DNA of 64,000 bases from Shimia_B sp039815465. GTDB lineage: Bacteria; Pseudomonadota; Alphaproteobacteria; Rhodobacterales; Rhodobacteraceae. Shown piece after piece: positions 50,065 to 59,280 of this stretch; the stretch's first letter is position 1, and each line of letters begins with the position of its first letter. The DNA lies in contig JBCBZG010000007.1 of assembly GCA_039815465.1 (NCBI GenBank), positions 124,001 to 188,000 of the forward strand, written 5' to 3'. The position numbers were made by a program, and so were the translations under genes. Under the pieces are notes generated by a model. The model was not told the origin of the DNA, made no database searches, and worked only from the letters and a program-made list of their open reading frames with translations.

Positions 50065-52677
50065 ATGAACTTGGAAAAGTTCACCGAACGCGCGCGCGGG
50101 TTTTTGCAGGCCGCGCAAACGATTGCCGCCCGGGATAGCCACCAGCGGCTCACCCCCGAACATTTGCTGAAAGCGCTTCTCGATGACAGCGAGGGGCTTG
50201 CCTCGAACCTGATTGTGCGCGCGGGCGGGCAAGCGGGGATCGTGCGCGACGCCGTCGAGGCCGCGCTTGCCAAGCAGCCCAAAGTGTCCGGCGATGCGGC
50301 GCAGGTCTATGTGGATCAGACCCTCGCGAAGGTGCTGGCAGAGGCGGAAAAGGTCGCGACGAAAGCGGGCGACAGTTTCGTGCCAGTTGAACGCGTGCTG
50401 ATGGCGCTTGCCATGGTCAAATCCGGCGCCAAGCAGGCGCTGGAGGCTGGATCGGTGACGGCGCAGGCGCTGAATTCCGCGATCAACGATCTGCGCAAGG
50501 GCCGCACTGCTGACAGCGCCAGCGCTGAGGATAGCTATGAGGCGTTGGAAAAATACGCCGCAGACCTGACCGCGCGGGCGCGGGAGGGCAAGATTGACCC
50601 GATCATTGGCCGTGATGAGGAAATCCGCCGCGCGATGCAGGTGCTGTCGCGGCGCACAAAGAACAACCCCGTGCTGATCGGCGAACCCGGCGTGGGTAAG
50701 ACGGCCATTGCCGAGGGCCTCGCGCTGCGGATCGTGAATGGCGACGTGCCCGAGAGCCTGCGCAACAAGCGTCTCCTTGCGCTCGATATGGGGGCGCTCA
50801 TTGCCGGTGCGAAATATCGCGGTGAGTTTGAGGAGCGGCTCAAGGCCGTGCTGAACGAAGTCACTGCTTCGGCCGGTGAAATCGTGCTCTTTATCGACGA
50901 GATGCACACGCTTGTGGGCGCGGGGAAGACGGATGGGGCGATGGATGCCTCAAATCTTCTCAAGCCGGCTTTGGCGCGAGGCGAGCTGCACTGTGTGGGG
51001 GCCACGACGCTCGACGAATACCGCAAGCATGTGGAAAAGGACGCAGCGCTTGCCCGCCGGTTCCAGCCGCTGATCGTGCAGGAGCCCACGGTGCCTGACA
51101 CGATATCAATCCTGCGCGGGATCAAGGAAAAATACGAGATGCACCATGGGGTGCGGATCGCGGATAGCGCGCTCGTGTCGGCAGCGACGCTGTCGCATCG
51201 CTACATCACCGACCGCTTTCTGCCGGACAAAGCCATCGACCTGATGGACGAGGCCGCGAGCCGGTTGCGGATGGAGGTGGACTCAAAACCTGAGGAGCTT
51301 GATGCGCTGGATCGCCAGATCCTGCAGCTGCAGATCGAGGCGGAGGCGCTGAAGAAAGAGGACGATGCGGCGTCCAAGGATCGGTTGGCGACGCTGGAAA
51401 AAGACCTTGCCAACCTTCAGGACGAAAGCGCCCAAATGACCGCCCGCTGGCAAGCTGAGCGGGATAAGATGGCCTCCGCCCAGTCCCTGAAAGAGGAACT
51501 CGACCGCGCGCGTGCGGAGCTTGAACGCGCCAAGCGGGAGGGTGACCTCGCCAAGGCGGGGGAGCTTTCCTACGGCGTGATCCCGGGGCTAGAGAAGAAG
51601 CTGGGCGAGGCTGACGAGGCCGAAGGCGCGATGGTCAAGGAGGCCGTGCGCCCGGAGCAGATCGCGCAGGTCGTGGAGCGTTGGACGGGCATCCCGACCT
51701 CCAAGATGCTGGAAGGCGACCGGGAGAAGCTGCTCAGGATGGAAGACGCGCTGCATTCCCGTGTCATTGGTCAGCATACTGCTGTGCGGGCTGTGGCCAA
51801 TGCCGTGCGCCGCGCGCGGGCGGGGCTGAATGACGAGGGGCGGCCACTGGGATCGTTCCTTTTCCTCGGGCCAACGGGTGTGGGCAAGACCGAGCTGACG
51901 AAAGCGGTCGCGGAGTTCCTGTTTGACGATGACAGCGCGATGGTGCGCATCGACATGTCAGAGTTCATGGAAAAGCACGCGGTCGCCCGTCTGATCGGCG
52001 CGCCTCCGGGCTATGTGGGCTATGACGAGGGCGGTGTGCTGACGGAGGCTGTGCGCCGGAAGCCCTACCAGGTCGTGCTCTTTGACGAGGTGGAAAAGGC
52101 GCATCCGGATGTGTTCAACGTGCTCCTCCAGGTGCTCGATGACGGGGTGTTGACCGATGGTCAGGGTCGCACGGTGGACTTCAAGCAGACGCTTATCGTG
52201 CTGACCTCGAACCTCGGCGCGCAGGCGCTGTCGCAGTTGCCCGATGGGGCGGATGCGGCGCAGGCGAAGCGCGACGTTATGGACGCGGTGCGCGCCCACT
52301 TCCGGCCAGAATTCCTGAACCGTCTGGACGAGACGATCATCTTTGACCGGCTGGCGCGGAAGGACATGGGCGGGATCGTCGATATCCAGCTTGGTCGTCT
52401 GGCAAAGCGGCTGGCGGGGCGCAAGATCACGCTCGACCTCGATGACGGGGCGCGAGCGTGGCTCGCGGATGAAGGCTATGACCCGGTCTTTGGCGCGCGG
52501 CCCTTGAAGCGGGTGATCCAGCGGGCGCTGCAAGACCAACTGGCGGAGATGATCCTAGCCGGGGATGTCAAAGACGGAGCGACGATTCCCGTCAGCGCGG
52601 GCGTGGATGGGCTGATCGTGGGCGATCGCATCAGTGCCTCAAACCGCGTCCCGCCGGAGGACACGGTCGTTCACTGA
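50065..52677 (+). CDS. clpB: ATP-dependent chaperone ClpB
   Basis: An 870-residue AAA+ disaggregase that extracts proteins from aggregates with DnaK. The N-domain is MNLEKFTERARGFLQAAQ; the first AAA module has Walker A IGEPGVGKTAIAEG and Walker B IVLFIDEMHTLVG; a coiled-coil middle domain runs at about 400-530 (rich in Lys, Glu, Leu); the second AAA has GPTGVGKTELTKA and sensor/arginine-finger regions. AGGAG precedes the ATG. It is a single-gene transcript with a likely heat-shock promoter. Confidence 0.97.
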   Translation: MNLEKFTERARGFLQAAQTIAARDSHQRLTPEHLLKALLDDSEGLASNLIVRAGGQAGIVRDAVEAALAKQPKVSGDAAQVYVDQTLAKVLAEAEKVATKAGDSFVPVERVLMALAMVKSGAKQALEAGSVTAQALNSAINDLRKGRTADSASAEDSYEALEKYAADLTARAREGKIDPIIGRDEEIRRAMQVLSRRTKNNPVLIGEPGVGKTAIAEGLALRIVNGDVPESLRNKRLLALDMGALIAGAKYRGEFEERLKAVLNEVTASAGEIVLFIDEMHTLVGAGKTDGAMDASNLLKPALARGELHCVGATTLDEYRKHVEKDAALARRFQPLIVQEPTVPDTISILRGIKEKYEMHHGVRIADSALVSAATLSHRYITDRFLPDKAIDLMDEAASRLRMEVDSKPEELDALDRQILQLQIEAEALKKEDDAASKDRLATLEKDLANLQDESAQMTARWQAERDKMASAQSLKEELDRARAELERAKREGDLAKAGELSYGVIPGLEKKLGEADEAEGAMVKEAVRPEQIAQVVERWTGIPTSKMLEGDREKLLRMEDALHSRVIGQHTAVRAVANAVRRARAGLNDEGRPLGSFLFLGPTGVGKTELTKAVAEFLFDDDSAMVRIDMSEFMEKHAVARLIGAPPGYVGYDEGGVLTEAVRRKPYQVVLFDEVEKAHPDVFNVLLQVLDDGVLTDGQGRTVDFKQTLIVLTSNLGAQALSQLPDGADAAQAKRDVMDAVRAHFRPEFLNRLDETIIFDRLARKDMGGIVDIQLGRLAKRLAGRKITLDLDDGARAWLADEGYDPVFGARPLKRVIQRALQDQLAEMILAGDVKDGATIPVSAGVDGLIVGDRISASNRVPPEDTVVH

Positions 52678-52715
52678 CGTTGAAACGGGATCGGCGCCCC
52701 GCCCCGGGGCGCCGG

Positions 52716-53315
52716 TCACTGCACGCGGTTGCGGCGGCGCAAGTAGCCTAAGCCCAACAGCCCGGCTGCCAGCAACGGCAGCGAGGCGGGCAGAGGGACG
52801 GGCGCGGCATCGCCGAAGTAGACGTTGTCGATGACGACAATGGCCGAGTTCGCCGTCAGATCCTCGATCAAGATATCGGTGATCTGCGCGCCAGTGCTTT
52901 CCCATCCGTAGAACGTGGCTTCGCTGTCACCGCTGCTTTGTATCGACGTATGCAAAATAGACGCGCCGCTAAAGAACGTGAGCCGCGCATCCATGGGTGA
53001 GTTGGTCCCAAAGAACAGGCCAGCCTGATCGACGGCCGTCCCGAACGCGATGCTGATGGAGCCGAGGTCTTCGAACACGTTGTTGAGCATGTCACCGCTC
53101 ATGCCGGTGATGTTGTAGACGCCCCGCGCCACGCCTTGGGGGGCGCTGTAGGTGTTTCCGTCCACAACAAGCGATGGCTGCACGCCATTCCCGATCCCGG
53201 TGAATGTGGTGATGGTTGGATTGTCGAAATCCGCCACGCCGAGCGTTGCTGCCCCGGCTGGGGCTGCAAGGGATAGGGAGACCGCCGCTAAAGCCGCGAG
53301 AGAGTTAAAATTCAT
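52716..53315 (-). CDS. VPLPA-CTERM sorting-domain protein (3 of 3)
   Basis: 199 residues from ATG 53315 (MNFNSLAALAAVSLSLAAPA, signal peptide). The body (GVADFDNPTITTFTGIGNGV and further) is beta-rich and resembles PEP-CTERM anchor or lectin-like domains. The C-terminal sorting signal VPLPASLPLLAAGLLGLGYL is followed by RRRNRVQ. A longer frame reading to 53534 is basic, low-complexity and unlikely. It is convergent with clpB. Confidence 0.83.
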   Translation of the reverse strand: MNFNSLAALAAVSLSLAAPAGAATLGVADFDNPTITTFTGIGNGVQPSLVVDGNTYSAPQGVARGVYNITGMSGDMLNNVFEDLGSISIAFGTAVDQAGLFFGTNSPMDARLTFFSGASILHTSIQSSGDSEATFYGWESTGAQITDILIEDLTANSAIVVIDNVYFGDAAPVPLPASLPLLAAGLLGLGYLRRRNRVQ

Positions 53316-53560
53316 GTCAGCACCGCTCAAATTACGTTGATGACTGACGATGACAGGCGGCGTGGGCGTCGTCAACGCATCGCGGAAGGGCGGCGCGCCC
53401 AGGTCCACGCCGGGGGCCGCGCCGGGGGCCGCACCAGCCTTCGTAGGTTCGCAGCGACCCACCGACCCAACACCCCGCGTTAAGGTTTGGATGCGAAGAC
53501 GGCTGCGCCGCCGGCGGTGGCTCCTGGCCTTCACGCTGGTCTGGGGGTAGGCCTGCGGGT

Positions 53561-54655
53561 GTGGGGTGCGCCGAAGCGCGCATATGGGAGGCCATGGGGA
53601 CGGGTCGCGGATACATAGGTGCCGCCATGTGGCGGCGTAGGATGACGGTGGATGAATACCGGAGGTTGGGGCTGTCCGAGCGCCCGGTCGCGGAGCGGCG
53701 TCTGTTCCTGGGGGCTTACGGGGCGCTCAAATTCTCCCTCGCGATCACGGGCCGTTCGGCGCGCCGCGGGTTGGTGGGGGATAAGCTGTATTTTGACACG
53801 CTGATGGCGGGCGCGGGCTTTCCAGTTGTGACGAGCCTCGGCGTCATTGGTCGGGCGGGGGCGGCGCGTGTGCCCGAACTGCGCGACGGGCCTGCGCTGC
53901 GCAAGCTTTTGCGGGCGGAAGGCGGGGCGATCTTTATCAAGCCTGTCGTGGCCCAAGGTGTCACGCAGCCCATCGCCGTGATGGGATATGATGCAGGAGC
54001 GAACCTCGCGATGACGTCAGAGGGGACGATGGCGCCGCGCAAACTCCTGGCGCTGGCGGCGCGGCGGATGCCGCAGGGCGCGCTGGTGCAGCGGCGGTTG
54101 CGGCAGCACGGGCGGGTTGCGGCGGCCATTGGGTCGTCCATCGGGTCGCTGCGGTTGACGACGCTGATGACCGATGCGGGCCCACGGCTGGTGCAGAGCT
54201 TTTGGCGCATCCCCTGTGGCGCGGCGGTGGCAGACCACCTGTGGCGCGGCAACCTTGTGGCTGCGCTGGACGGCAATCGCGTGGTGCGCGCAGTGGACCG
54301 GTTGGACGCGCAGGCCCCGGTGGTGGAGGTGCATCCAACCACGGGGGCGGCCCTGCGCGGTTTTGATATGCCTGACTATGGGCAGGCACTGGCCCTGGCG
54401 CAGCAGGCCGCCGCGTTTTTGTGCGAGCTGCCGCTCATCGGTTGGGACATCGCCCTGACCGAGGACGGTCCGGTGATTGTGGAAGCGAATGCCAACCCGT
54501 CACTTGACCTGCCGCAGTATTTGAGCGGCGAGGGGGTGCTATCCCAACCTGACCTGGCCGCGGCTTGGGCCGAACGCGCCAGCAAACGCCGCGCCCAAGC
54601 CCGCGCGCGCCGCGCGCGCCGGCTGAGCGCCTTTCGCCTCCAGCGCAACCGATAG
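53561..54655 (+). CDS. ATP-grasp (sugar-transfer associated type) protein
   Basis: 364 residues, or slightly shorter from a later Met. ATP-grasp features: FIKPVVAQGV, LVQRRLRQHG, QSFWRIPCGAAVADH and the metal-binding end IGWDIALTEDGPVIVEANAN. The ending PVIVEANANPSLDLPQ is characteristic of the ATPgrasp_ST group seen near polysaccharide genes. The C-terminus is strongly basic (RRAQARARRARRLSAF). No glycan cluster is nearby, so the role is unclear. Confidence 0.75.
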   Translation: MGCAEARIWEAMGTGRGYIGAAMWRRRMTVDEYRRLGLSERPVAERRLFLGAYGALKFSLAITGRSARRGLVGDKLYFDTLMAGAGFPVVTSLGVIGRAGAARVPELRDGPALRKLLRAEGGAIFIKPVVAQGVTQPIAVMGYDAGANLAMTSEGTMAPRKLLALAARRMPQGALVQRRLRQHGRVAAAIGSSIGSLRLTTLMTDAGPRLVQSFWRIPCGAAVADHLWRGNLVAALDGNRVVRAVDRLDAQAPVVEVHPTTGAALRGFDMPDYGQALALAQQAAAFLCELPLIGWDIALTEDGPVIVEANANPSLDLPQYLSGEGVLSQPDLAAAWAERASKRRAQARARRARRLSAFRLQRNR

Positions 54656-54716
54656 GGTTAGGCCATCTCGGGCCGCGCCTTGTTCAAAACGCCGCGCCTG
54701 GTTGAGGCCTCGATGC

Positions 54717-54983
54717 CGCCCGCCTCCCCCTCACATCACAGATGTTCGGCCTTCGGTAGCGCGCTGCGCGCGGTTTGCCTCCGGCGGAGGTGCTTGGCCA
54801 AAGGAAGGTTGATGGTGCGCTTTGATGAGGGGGCGTGTTGGAGGTTGACGGTTGTGATGGGTCTTGCGCAGCCCGGCGTGAGGTCAGGCCGTACCGGATA
54901 CGGTTTCCCCCATGTGAAACCGCGCGCGCAGCGCGCCACCGAAGGCCGAACATCTTTGATGTGAGGGGGAGGCGGGCGGGGCC
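54717..54983. repeat. MITE-like element with long inverted terminal arms
   Basis: The left arm 54717-54776 (CGCCTCCCCCTCACATCA, GATGTTCGGCCTTCGGTAGC) and the right arm 54918-54983 are nearly perfect reverse complements over about 58 bp (two or three differences). The interior (about 140 bp) holds CCTCCGGCGGAGG with CCAAAGGAAGG and no gene. The length is 267 bp. The arms match those at 36272 and 36728. Confidence 0.82.
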
Positions 54984-54988
54984 GGTCT

Positions 54989-55735
54989 TTAACCTTTGCG
55001 CAAGGCCGGCAGTCCTATTCCCGTGCTTTCGAACCCGCCATCCACTGAAATCAGCTGCCCTGTGACATAGCTGGCTTTGTCAGAGCAGAGGAAGGCGATG
55101 ACCTCTCCGATTTCTTGTTCATGCCCGTAGCGGTTGAGGGGGATGGCGTCGTGGTAGGCGTCGATGATCGCCTGCGTGTGGACGGCCATGGCGAGTTTTG
55201 TGCGCACGGGGCCTGGCGCCACGGCGTTCGCCCGGATGCCGTATTCGCCGAGCTCTGCCGCCTGCTGTTGGGTGAGCGCGATGACGGCGGCCTTAGACGT
55301 GCCGTAGGCCACGCGCAGGGTGGAGGCGCGTAGGCCCGAGATCGAGGCGATGTTGACGATCGCGCCGCGGGTCTTCTTGAGCTCCGGCACGGCGGCTTGG
55401 CTGACCAGAAACGTGCCGTCGAGGTTCACCGACATGACCCGGCGCCAGCGTTCAAAGTCTGTCTCTTCGATGGGTCCGAAATCGGCGATACCGGCATTGT
55501 TGACCACCGCGTCGAGCTGTCCGAAGCGCGCGACGGTCTCTCGCACCATGGTTTGCGCGTCTTGGGGGTTGGATATGTCGAGCGGCAGCGCGAGCGTCCC
55601 CTCTGGAGCGGCCTGCGCCAGCGCCTCGGCGTCCCAGTCCACGAGCGCGACGTTCCAGCCGTCATTGAGGAATATCTGCGCCGTCGCGAGCCCAATGCCA
55701 CGTGCACCGCCGGTGATCATCACTGTCTGTGTCAT
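54989..55735 (-). CDS. SDR family oxidoreductase
   Basis: A 248-residue classical short-chain dehydrogenase: MTQTVMITGGARGIGLATAQ (TGxxxGxG cofactor site, NADH-type with Asp at the beta2 end, VDWD), NNAGIADFG, catalytic ISGLRASTLRVAYGTSKAAV (Ser-Tyr-Lys) and the terminal VTGQLISVDGGFES. The substrate is unknown. The ATG at 55735 is preferred over an upstream start that gives 26 extra residues. It is divergent from a GNAT gene. Confidence 0.92.
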   Translation of the reverse strand: MTQTVMITGGARGIGLATAQIFLNDGWNVALVDWDAEALAQAAPEGTLALPLDISNPQDAQTMVRETVARFGQLDAVVNNAGIADFGPIEETDFERWRRVMSVNLDGTFLVSQAAVPELKKTRGAIVNIASISGLRASTLRVAYGTSKAAVIALTQQQAAELGEYGIRANAVAPGPVRTKLAMAVHTQAIIDAYHDAIPLNRYGHEQEIGEVIAFLCSDKASYVTGQLISVDGGFESTGIGLPALRKG

Positions 55736-55803
55736 GGGACGAGGAAGCCCACCGCGCGTTGCGATTGCAATAGTAATCTTAGCGCGGCACCTATGGGGGC
55801 ACG

Positions 55804-56322
55804 ATGATCTCAACCCACAGACTGATCCTACGGTCCTGGCAGGACAGTGACCTTGATGCGCTAGACACCATCCTAGGTGACCCGGCTGTGATGGCGTTCA
55901 GCGATCGCGGTGCCCTGTCTCGGGCGGAGCAAGCCGCTTGGTTGCGCAACGTCCAAGCGCAGGGACCGACGGACGCACGCGCGTTAAATTGGGCCATCGT
56001 TAAGAGGTCAGAGGACCAGGTCATTGGATATGTGCGATTGGGACACGATCCCGCGCGCGTTGAGCGTGGTACGCTTGAGCTTGGTATCCGTGTGTCAAAG
56101 CCCTTCTGGGGTCGGGGGCTGGGTCACGAAGCGCTCCTCGCGGTTGTGGAGCATGCCAGGACAGCAGGTCTTGCTCGGCGCCTCGTTGGATTTGTGGACC
56201 CGTCGAACCAGGCGTCTCGCGCGCTGCTGCGCCGGGTCGGGATGAGCAAAGTGGGCGAGGTTATGTTGGCCGGGTACGACTATCCCGACGATGTTTTTGC
56301 CATGGACTTGGGCTGCGCCTAA
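55804..56322 (+). CDS. GNAT family N-acetyltransferase (RimJ/RimL-like)
   Basis: 172 residues. The order ISTHRLILRSWQDSDLDAL, then LELGIRVSKPFWGRGLGHEA (acetyl-CoA loop) and VDPSNQASRALLRRVGM is that of Acetyltransf_3 proteins including RimJ/RimL. It probably acetylates a small molecule or N-terminus. The substrate is not identifiable. The GC content is lower than in neighbours. Confidence 0.88.
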   Translation: MISTHRLILRSWQDSDLDALDTILGDPAVMAFSDRGALSRAEQAAWLRNVQAQGPTDARALNWAIVKRSEDQVIGYVRLGHDPARVERGTLELGIRVSKPFWGRGLGHEALLAVVEHARTAGLARRLVGFVDPSNQASRALLRRVGMSKVGEVMLAGYDYPDDVFAMDLGCA

Positions 56323-56337
56323 CCAAAGCGCGCGCGG

Positions 56338-57762
56338 TTACATCAGCAGCGGTTGGGCGTTCTTGGCGTGGCGGGCCACCAGCTTTTTCTGGTGTTTGCC
56401 GGACGGGATGTAATGCGCTGGGGCAGGGGACGAGCCGTGACGCAGGTCGGGAAAGAGTGTCGCGATCTCTGCCTCCGCCTCTGGAGAGAGCGCGTCGTGG
56501 GTTTGAGCGCCGAGGTAGAGGCTTTCTGCCGCGGCGCCCTCGGCAAAGACAACGGCGTGCACGTCAAAGAGGAGGTGGATGTAGTCGACCTCAGCGGCAT
56601 GGTCATCGACATAGATGCCGGGAAGCTCTGTCAGCTTGATGGCCGCGATGAGGGCCTCGCGCTCACCGAACATGCGCTCGGCGATCTTGGAGGACACGCG
56701 CATCCGGTGTTGCCGCGAGACCCAGAGATCGCGTTGGGGCAGGTTCTGGCCAAGCGCGTGCGCCACGATGCGCACGGGGCGCAGTTTGGGGTCGCGGGCG
56801 AGGTCGCGCGCGCTGAGCCTCCGGCGTCCGATCCAGCGGATTGGTTGGTCGCCGTGGTCTGCGGTGGTTACGAGGTCGCCGACCCTGAGGTCTTCGATCC
56901 GCACGGGTCCGCACGGCGTCTGGACCTCGGTGCCCGCGGTAAAGCACGGGATGACGCCGTCTTCGAACGCGACAACGCCGACAGTTTCGTTGACATGGCC
57001 GAGTTCGGTGTCGTTCGACGTCTCCTCCCGCAGGAACAACGACACGTCGTCGGTGGTTTGGCCGGTTGTGATGACGGTGGCGGTGTCGCCGCCATTGATC
57101 GTCTGGGTTTCGGCCAGCACCACAGGGTTGACGAATGTGTCGCCGAGGCTGAGCACATCGACATTTTCATCGAACCCCCCGTAGTTTTGAGCGGTCCCCG
57201 TGCTGGCGCTGCCGCCCGCTTGGATCGCGATCCAGCCGATGGTTTCCGTTGCGTGGACGCCGTCCTGCCCCTCTTCCTCCTGGAGTGTCAGGTTAAAGCC
57301 CGAGGACGTCACAGTGCTCGGGTCGCTGTCGATGGTGATGCTGTCATTGTCCGACATCACCGAGGTCAGCACGACTGGCGCGGACGAGAATGGCGCCACG
57401 AACGTCTCGGAGATGCCCGTGTTGCGCGCCGCGCTCGAAACGTCGGATGTGCCTGCCTCGATCAACCGCCCATCGGGGAGGAGGTGGATCCCCTTCTCAA
57501 TCGCCAGCCAGCTTATGGTTTCGGTCGCGCTGTGGGGGCCGTCTAAATACTCCCACTCTTCAAAGATAAACGTGAAGGAGGTCGTGTCGCCGTTGATGTC
57601 GGTGGTCTGATTGGTGACGCGAATGACAAACGGGTCGCCGCCGTTATTGGTGTGGGTGAAGGCAAAGACCGGGTCGGTGAGGGGCGTGTCAAAGGTCACC
57701 GTGATCGGCGCATTCTCCGTCGGAGAATTCGTCGTGATGGTGCCGGCCTCGCCGATCGCCAT
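56338..57762 (-). CDS. Hint-domain secreted protein with H-type lectin-like repeats
   Basis: 474 residues. Two or three related beta repeats of the ETISWLAIEKG / ETIGWIAIQAG type (near 80, 180 and 265) resemble H-type lectin domains. The Hint domain begins at the cysteine in VIPCFTAGTEVQT (near 271) with SRQHRMRV (near 350) and a C-terminal YIHLLFDVHAVVFAEG. Nucleophile and His block are intact, unlike in the Hint gene at 26.1 kb. The ATG at 57762 is used. A TTG two codons upstream also fits. Confidence 0.82.
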   Translation of the reverse strand: MAIGEAGTITTNSPTENAPITVTFDTPLTDPVFAFTHTNNGGDPFVIRVTNQTTDINGDTTSFTFIFEEWEYLDGPHSATETISWLAIEKGIHLLPDGRLIEAGTSDVSSAARNTGISETFVAPFSSAPVVLTSVMSDNDSITIDSDPSTVTSSGFNLTLQEEEGQDGVHATETIGWIAIQAGGSASTGTAQNYGGFDENVDVLSLGDTFVNPVVLAETQTINGGDTATVITTGQTTDDVSLFLREETSNDTELGHVNETVGVVAFEDGVIPCFTAGTEVQTPCGPVRIEDLRVGDLVTTADHGDQPIRWIGRRRLSARDLARDPKLRPVRIVAHALGQNLPQRDLWVSRQHRMRVSSKIAERMFGEREALIAAIKLTELPGIYVDDHAAEVDYIHLLFDVHAVVFAEGAAAESLYLGAQTHDALSPEAEAEIATLFPDLRHGSSPAPAHYIPSGKHQKKLVARHAKNAQPLLM

Positions 57763-58060
57763 AGCCAAACACAGCGGTGGGGCGGCCCCTCCGCTGCCTT
57801 TCTATACCTATGGGTGGCGGCGTCTGCTGCGCACCCTGCCTCAAAAAATCCGCACTTTTGTGCGTGTTAGTGGGGAGAGCTTAGCAAATATTGAATTCAA
57901 AATGAATCCGTGTCGTCGCTACGAGGCGAACAAATTGCGGGCGTCGGTCTGCATTTCGGTGAATTAGGTCGCGGTTTAGGCGTGTTTGCGCGCGGCAGCT
58001 GTCGACAAAGTTGCGTTTGCGCATACGTAGCCGTGTCTACCCAAAGCCAGGACGCCCGCT
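57763..58060. other. Divergent promoter region
   Basis: A 298-bp spacer between the Hint gene and the MFS gene. No repeat module and no gene are seen. An AT-richer part near 57875-57915 (TAGCAAATATTGAATTCAAA) could hold the Hint promoter. AGGA at 58048 serves the TTG of the MFS gene. Confidence 0.4.
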
Positions 58061-59254
58061 TTGACATCCGCCCTTTCCATGCTGCGCAACCGCAATTTTG
58101 CGGGGCTGCTGCTCGCCAACACAGTCCTTGGGTCGGCCTTTCCGATCCAACTGGTGCTGGGCGGGCTCGCGGGGCTCATGCTCGCGCCGACTGCTACGCT
58201 CGCGACGCTGCCTGCGTCGGTGCAGACGCTGGCCGCACTGATCGCGGCGGCGCCGTTTTCAATGCTCATGGGGCGGTTTGGGCGGCGCGCTGGGTTTGTG
58301 GGCGGCGCGCTTTTGACGGTGGTGGGCGCGGTGGCGGCGGTTCAGGCCCTGCTGATGGGGAGCTTTGTGCTGCTGTGCGCGGCGCATTTCCTGATGGGGG
58401 CGGGCTGGTCGGCATTCCAGTATTTCCGCTTTGCCGCGGGGGAGGTCGTGGCGCCCGAATGGCGGCCTGTGGCGATCTCATTCATGCTGAGCTCGCTGCT
58501 CGTGGCGGCCATTGTGGGGCCTCAGGTCTTTATCGTGGCGCGCGATGCGCTGGGGCCCGTGCCGTTTGTCGGGGCTTATGCAGCTATTGCGGCAATTGGG
58601 GTGCTGGGTCTTGTGCCCTTGGCACTGGTGCGCATGGCGCGGCCTGCGCGCGTCACACCCGACGCGGGCGCTGGGCGGTTTGCGGCGCTCGGTGCGCTTA
58701 GGCGGCGTCCGGTGCGGCGCGCGGTCATGATCGCTGCTGTCGCGCAGGGGGTTATGGTTTTTTTGATGGTGCCCACACCCATCGCGATGATCGGCTGCGG
58801 CTTCACAGAGGACACCGCGAGTGACGTCATCCGTTGGCATATTGTGGCGATGTTCGCGCCAAGCTTTGTGACCGGCTTTGTGATCAAGCGCTACGGGGCG
58901 CAGCCGGTGGCGCTTTTGGGGCTGGCGACCATCATCGCCGCCGCCATCGGTGCCGCCACGGGCCTGAGCGCTGCACATTTTTATGGTGCGCTCATCGTGC
59001 TCGGTCTCGGCTGGAACTTCGCCTTTATCGGGGCGACGGCCCTGCTTGATGCCGCGCTTGCGGAGGGGGAGCGCGCCGCGGTGCAAGGGGTCAACGATAC
59101 CGCCATCGCCCTGGTGTCTACGATCTGTGCCTTTGCGGCGGGGCTCGTGGTGGCTGGGCTCGGCTGGGCAGTGCTGGCGCTGATGTCCGGAGCGATTGTG
59201 GTGGTGGCGTTGGCCGGGCTCGCGCTCGACCGGGGTCGGGCCGTCGCGCGGTAG
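58061..59254 (+). CDS. MFS transporter
   Basis: A 397-residue major facilitator protein with 12 hydrophobic segments, MTSALSMLRNRNFAGLLLAN at the start and a poorly conserved GRFGRRAGFVGGALL loop 2-3 motif. The start is a TTG at 58061 with AGGA 9 bp upstream, or ATG at 58079. The segment VNDTAIALVSTICAFAAGLVV is typical of the YbfB/CynX-like group. The substrate is unknown. Confidence 0.86.
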   Translation: MTSALSMLRNRNFAGLLLANTVLGSAFPIQLVLGGLAGLMLAPTATLATLPASVQTLAALIAAAPFSMLMGRFGRRAGFVGGALLTVVGAVAAVQALLMGSFVLLCAAHFLMGAGWSAFQYFRFAAGEVVAPEWRPVAISFMLSSLLVAAIVGPQVFIVARDALGPVPFVGAYAAIAAIGVLGLVPLALVRMARPARVTPDAGAGRFAALGALRRRPVRRAVMIAAVAQGVMVFLMVPTPIAMIGCGFTEDTASDVIRWHIVAMFAPSFVTGFVIKRYGAQPVALLGLATIIAAAIGAATGLSAAHFYGALIVLGLGWNFAFIGATALLDAALAEGERAAVQGVNDTAIALVSTICAFAAGLVVAGLGWAVLALMSGAIVVVALAGLALDRGRAVAR

Positions 59255-59280
59255 TTTGCGCCTAAGGGGCTTTGGTCACA

